From NCBI RefSeq assembly GCF_047675955.1, contig NC_132918.1, positions 92,619,106-92,683,105 on the forward strand: a DNA stretch of 64,000 nucleotides, given 5' to 3'. Positions 48,301 through 51,300 of this stretch are shown piece by piece. The translations under genes were made by a program, and so were the position numbers. How positions within the stretch are numbered: the first letter of the stretch is position 1; each line of letters opens with the position of its first letter. This DNA is from Chlorocebus sabaeus. Its lineage: Eukaryota > Chordata > Mammalia > Primates > Cercopithecidae. The notes under the pieces are model-generated. The model did no database searches and had not been told where the DNA came from. It saw nothing but the letters and a program-made list of their open reading frames with translations.

Positions 48301-51300
48301 GGAGAAGTGACTGCTGCTGAATACTGTCGATTAATTCAGCGTTTTCATTCTTGAGATTCCATGATGGCAAATTACTCTTTTCAAAGGCTGACAGCAGGTA
48401 GCATTGAAAAGACTTCATTTATTAACTGAATGTCTTCCCATTTGTTTGTCCGTCCGTCCTTCCTTCCTTCCTTCCTTCCTTCCCTTTCTCCCTCCCTCCT
48501 TCCTTCCCTTCCTCCCTCCTTCCTTCCTTCCGATCCCTTCTCCTTCCTTACATACCCTTTTCTCTCCTTCCTTCCTTCCTTCCTTCCTTCCTTCCTTCCT
48601 TCCTTCCTTCCTTCCTTCCTTCCCTCCTTCCTTCCTTCCTTCCTTCTTTCTTTCTCTTTCAACAAGGTCTCACACTTTCACCCAGGTTGGCATGCAGTGA
48701 TATGACCTTGGCTTACTGCAGCCTCAGTCTCATGGGCTCAAATGATCGTCCCATATCAGCCTCCTGAGTAGCTGGGACTACAGGTGTATGCCACCATGCC
48801 TGGCTAATTTTTGTATTTTCTTGGTAGAGATGGGGTCTTCTCTGCTGCCCAGACTGGTCTCAAACTCCTGGCCTCAAGCATTTCTCCCACCTTGGCCTCC
48901 CAAAGCACCCATTTTATTTTTGATTCTTGTTGAAGGAGATAATAAATAGGAAGAACACACCAGTCTCTTGTGTTCTATTTGTTAGCCATCTTAAATTGTT
49001 AAGATTAGACTCTTATTTTAAATGCAATGGAAGATTTTGTTCTTAGATTCTTATCTGTTTGCCCTTCCTAAGTTAACAAGGAAGTTAACTTACATTATAC
49101 AATTCCTGTGATACTTATATTATTTTAAAACTACCCCAAAACTCATAGAAGGCTGGCACTACAAGGGATCTATGGGTCATTTAGGTAAAACTCCATTACA
49201 ACTTACAAATGAGAAAACTTAGACCAAAAAAGTGAAGTGACTGCTAACAGCACAAAACTATATCCCAGATGCCTCCTGACTCCAAAGCCATTGCTCTATA
49301 AAATCTTATCTAAACTTTTTAAACTTTAATGAAAGCTTTAAGAACCCAGACTGTATGTGTAACAATAATAATTTTAAAACTTTGAAATTTTAATGGAAAA
49401 GTAAATGGAAATGTAATTTTCTTCTCTCTATATAGACTTCTTTACTGTTAGACATGAAAATCAAAAACAAAACAAAACAAAACAAAACAAAAGCATTTTA
49501 CCTTCTCATTTATATAGCAATTTTCATTGGTCATAGAATCAGACATAAGAATATCTTCTGGGCCGGGCGCGGTGGCTCATGCCTGTAATCTCAGCACTTT
49601 GGGAGGCCGAGGCGGGCAGATCACTTGAGGCTGGGAGTTCAAGACCAGCCTGACCAACATGGAGAAACCCCATCTCTACTAAAAATACAAAATTAGTTGG
49701 GTGTGGTGGCGCATGCGGGTAATCCCAGCTACTCGGGAGGCTGACGCAGGAGAATCGCTTGAACCCAGGAGGCGGAGGTTGCAGTGAGCCGAGACACTCC
49801 AGCCTGGGCAAGAAGAGCGAAACTCCGTCTCAAAAAAATAAAAAAATAAAAATAAAAATAAAAAAGAGTATCTTCTGCACAAGTTATATAATGCTATTAT
49901 GTAAAACTTGATAAATATATATTTCTATTTATAAATTGTTTCCATTTTATACCTACAACCTGAGTTATTGAAATGTACACGAGCTAAACATGTATAAAGA
50001 CTTTGCTCACTACTAAATTAACTTTCTAATAACTCAGTGCTGCTTCACCGAGCAGTCCAAAACACGATCGAAAATCTAAGGGCTTGGTTAACCCGGTGAA
50101 ACCCCGTCTCTGCTAAAAATACAAAACACTAGCCGGGCGCAGTGGCGGCGCCTGTGGTCCCAGCACTTTGGGAGGCCGAAGCGGGCGGATCACCAGGTCA
50201 GGAGATCGAGACCACCCTGGCTAACACGGTGAAACCCCGTCTCTGCTAAAAATACAAAACACTAGCCGGGCGTGATGGCGGCGCCTGTGGTCCCAGCTAC
50301 TCGGGAGGCTGAGGCCGGAGAATGGCGGGAACCCGGGGGGCGGAGCTTGCAGGGAGCCGAGATCGCGCCGCTCACTCCAGCCTGGGCGACAGAGCGAGAC
50401 TCCGCCTCAAAAAAAAAAAAAAAGAAAAAAAGAAAATGTAATGACTGACACAGTAATGCGGCTGGATCTTCAGGAAGGCAAGTTGCAAGGTGTTCATCCA
50501 TGACAAGTCATTTCAGATGAAAGCGAGTGAAGACCGGAGCTGAACTTCCTCCCCTAGTGTTCAGTTAGGGTTCAGCAGCGGAGAAACACAAGCTGGGTGG
50601 ACGGCTTAGTAATTCCCTCTCTGCGGTATTGTATTTATACTGATTTCCGTACAGGCCTTTTTGGATAATGCCAATACAGTGGAAAAGGATATTCTGTCCG
50701 GTAATGTACCTTCAGTTATGACCATTTCACTCCATCAATTGAGAGTACATATCTCAGATAGTTAGTGTAGCCCTTTATCTGAAATAAAGGTGCTATTTCC
50801 CAAGTGATATTTAATGGCACCAGCCTGGACAACACAGTGAGATCCCATCTCTATAGAACTTTTATAAAAAATTAGCCGGATGTGGCAGTGCAGGCCTGTA
50901 GTCCCAGCTACCCAGGAGACTGAGGTGGGAGGATCACTTGAGCCTGGGAGGTAAAGGTCGCAGTCAGCCATGACGGCACCCCTACACTCCAGCCTAGGCC
51001 ACAGAGCGAGACCCTGTCAGGAAAAAAAAAAAAAAAAAGAAGAAGGAAAGAGAGAAAGAAAGATAAATCAATACATTTAATGAGATAGGTACTATAAATG
51101 AGGGAGAAATAAAAAATAAAGCAAAAGTAACTCATAGTCTCATTGTGAGTGGGTAAATACCATGCAGACGCTCTGTCTTCCTTCGTACTGAACGGGCATG
51201 ATGTAGTTCAGAATAGAGAGCTGGTCTGTGGTGTCCTCCAGAACTGCCAAGATCCTCAGCACATCTGGAAGCGAAAGTGGCTCTCGGGTTTCTAGGATTT

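Noticed and set aside
48381..48705. Low-complexity ORFs rich in KEGR or SFLP
   Set aside because: Translations of the (TTCC)n repeat.
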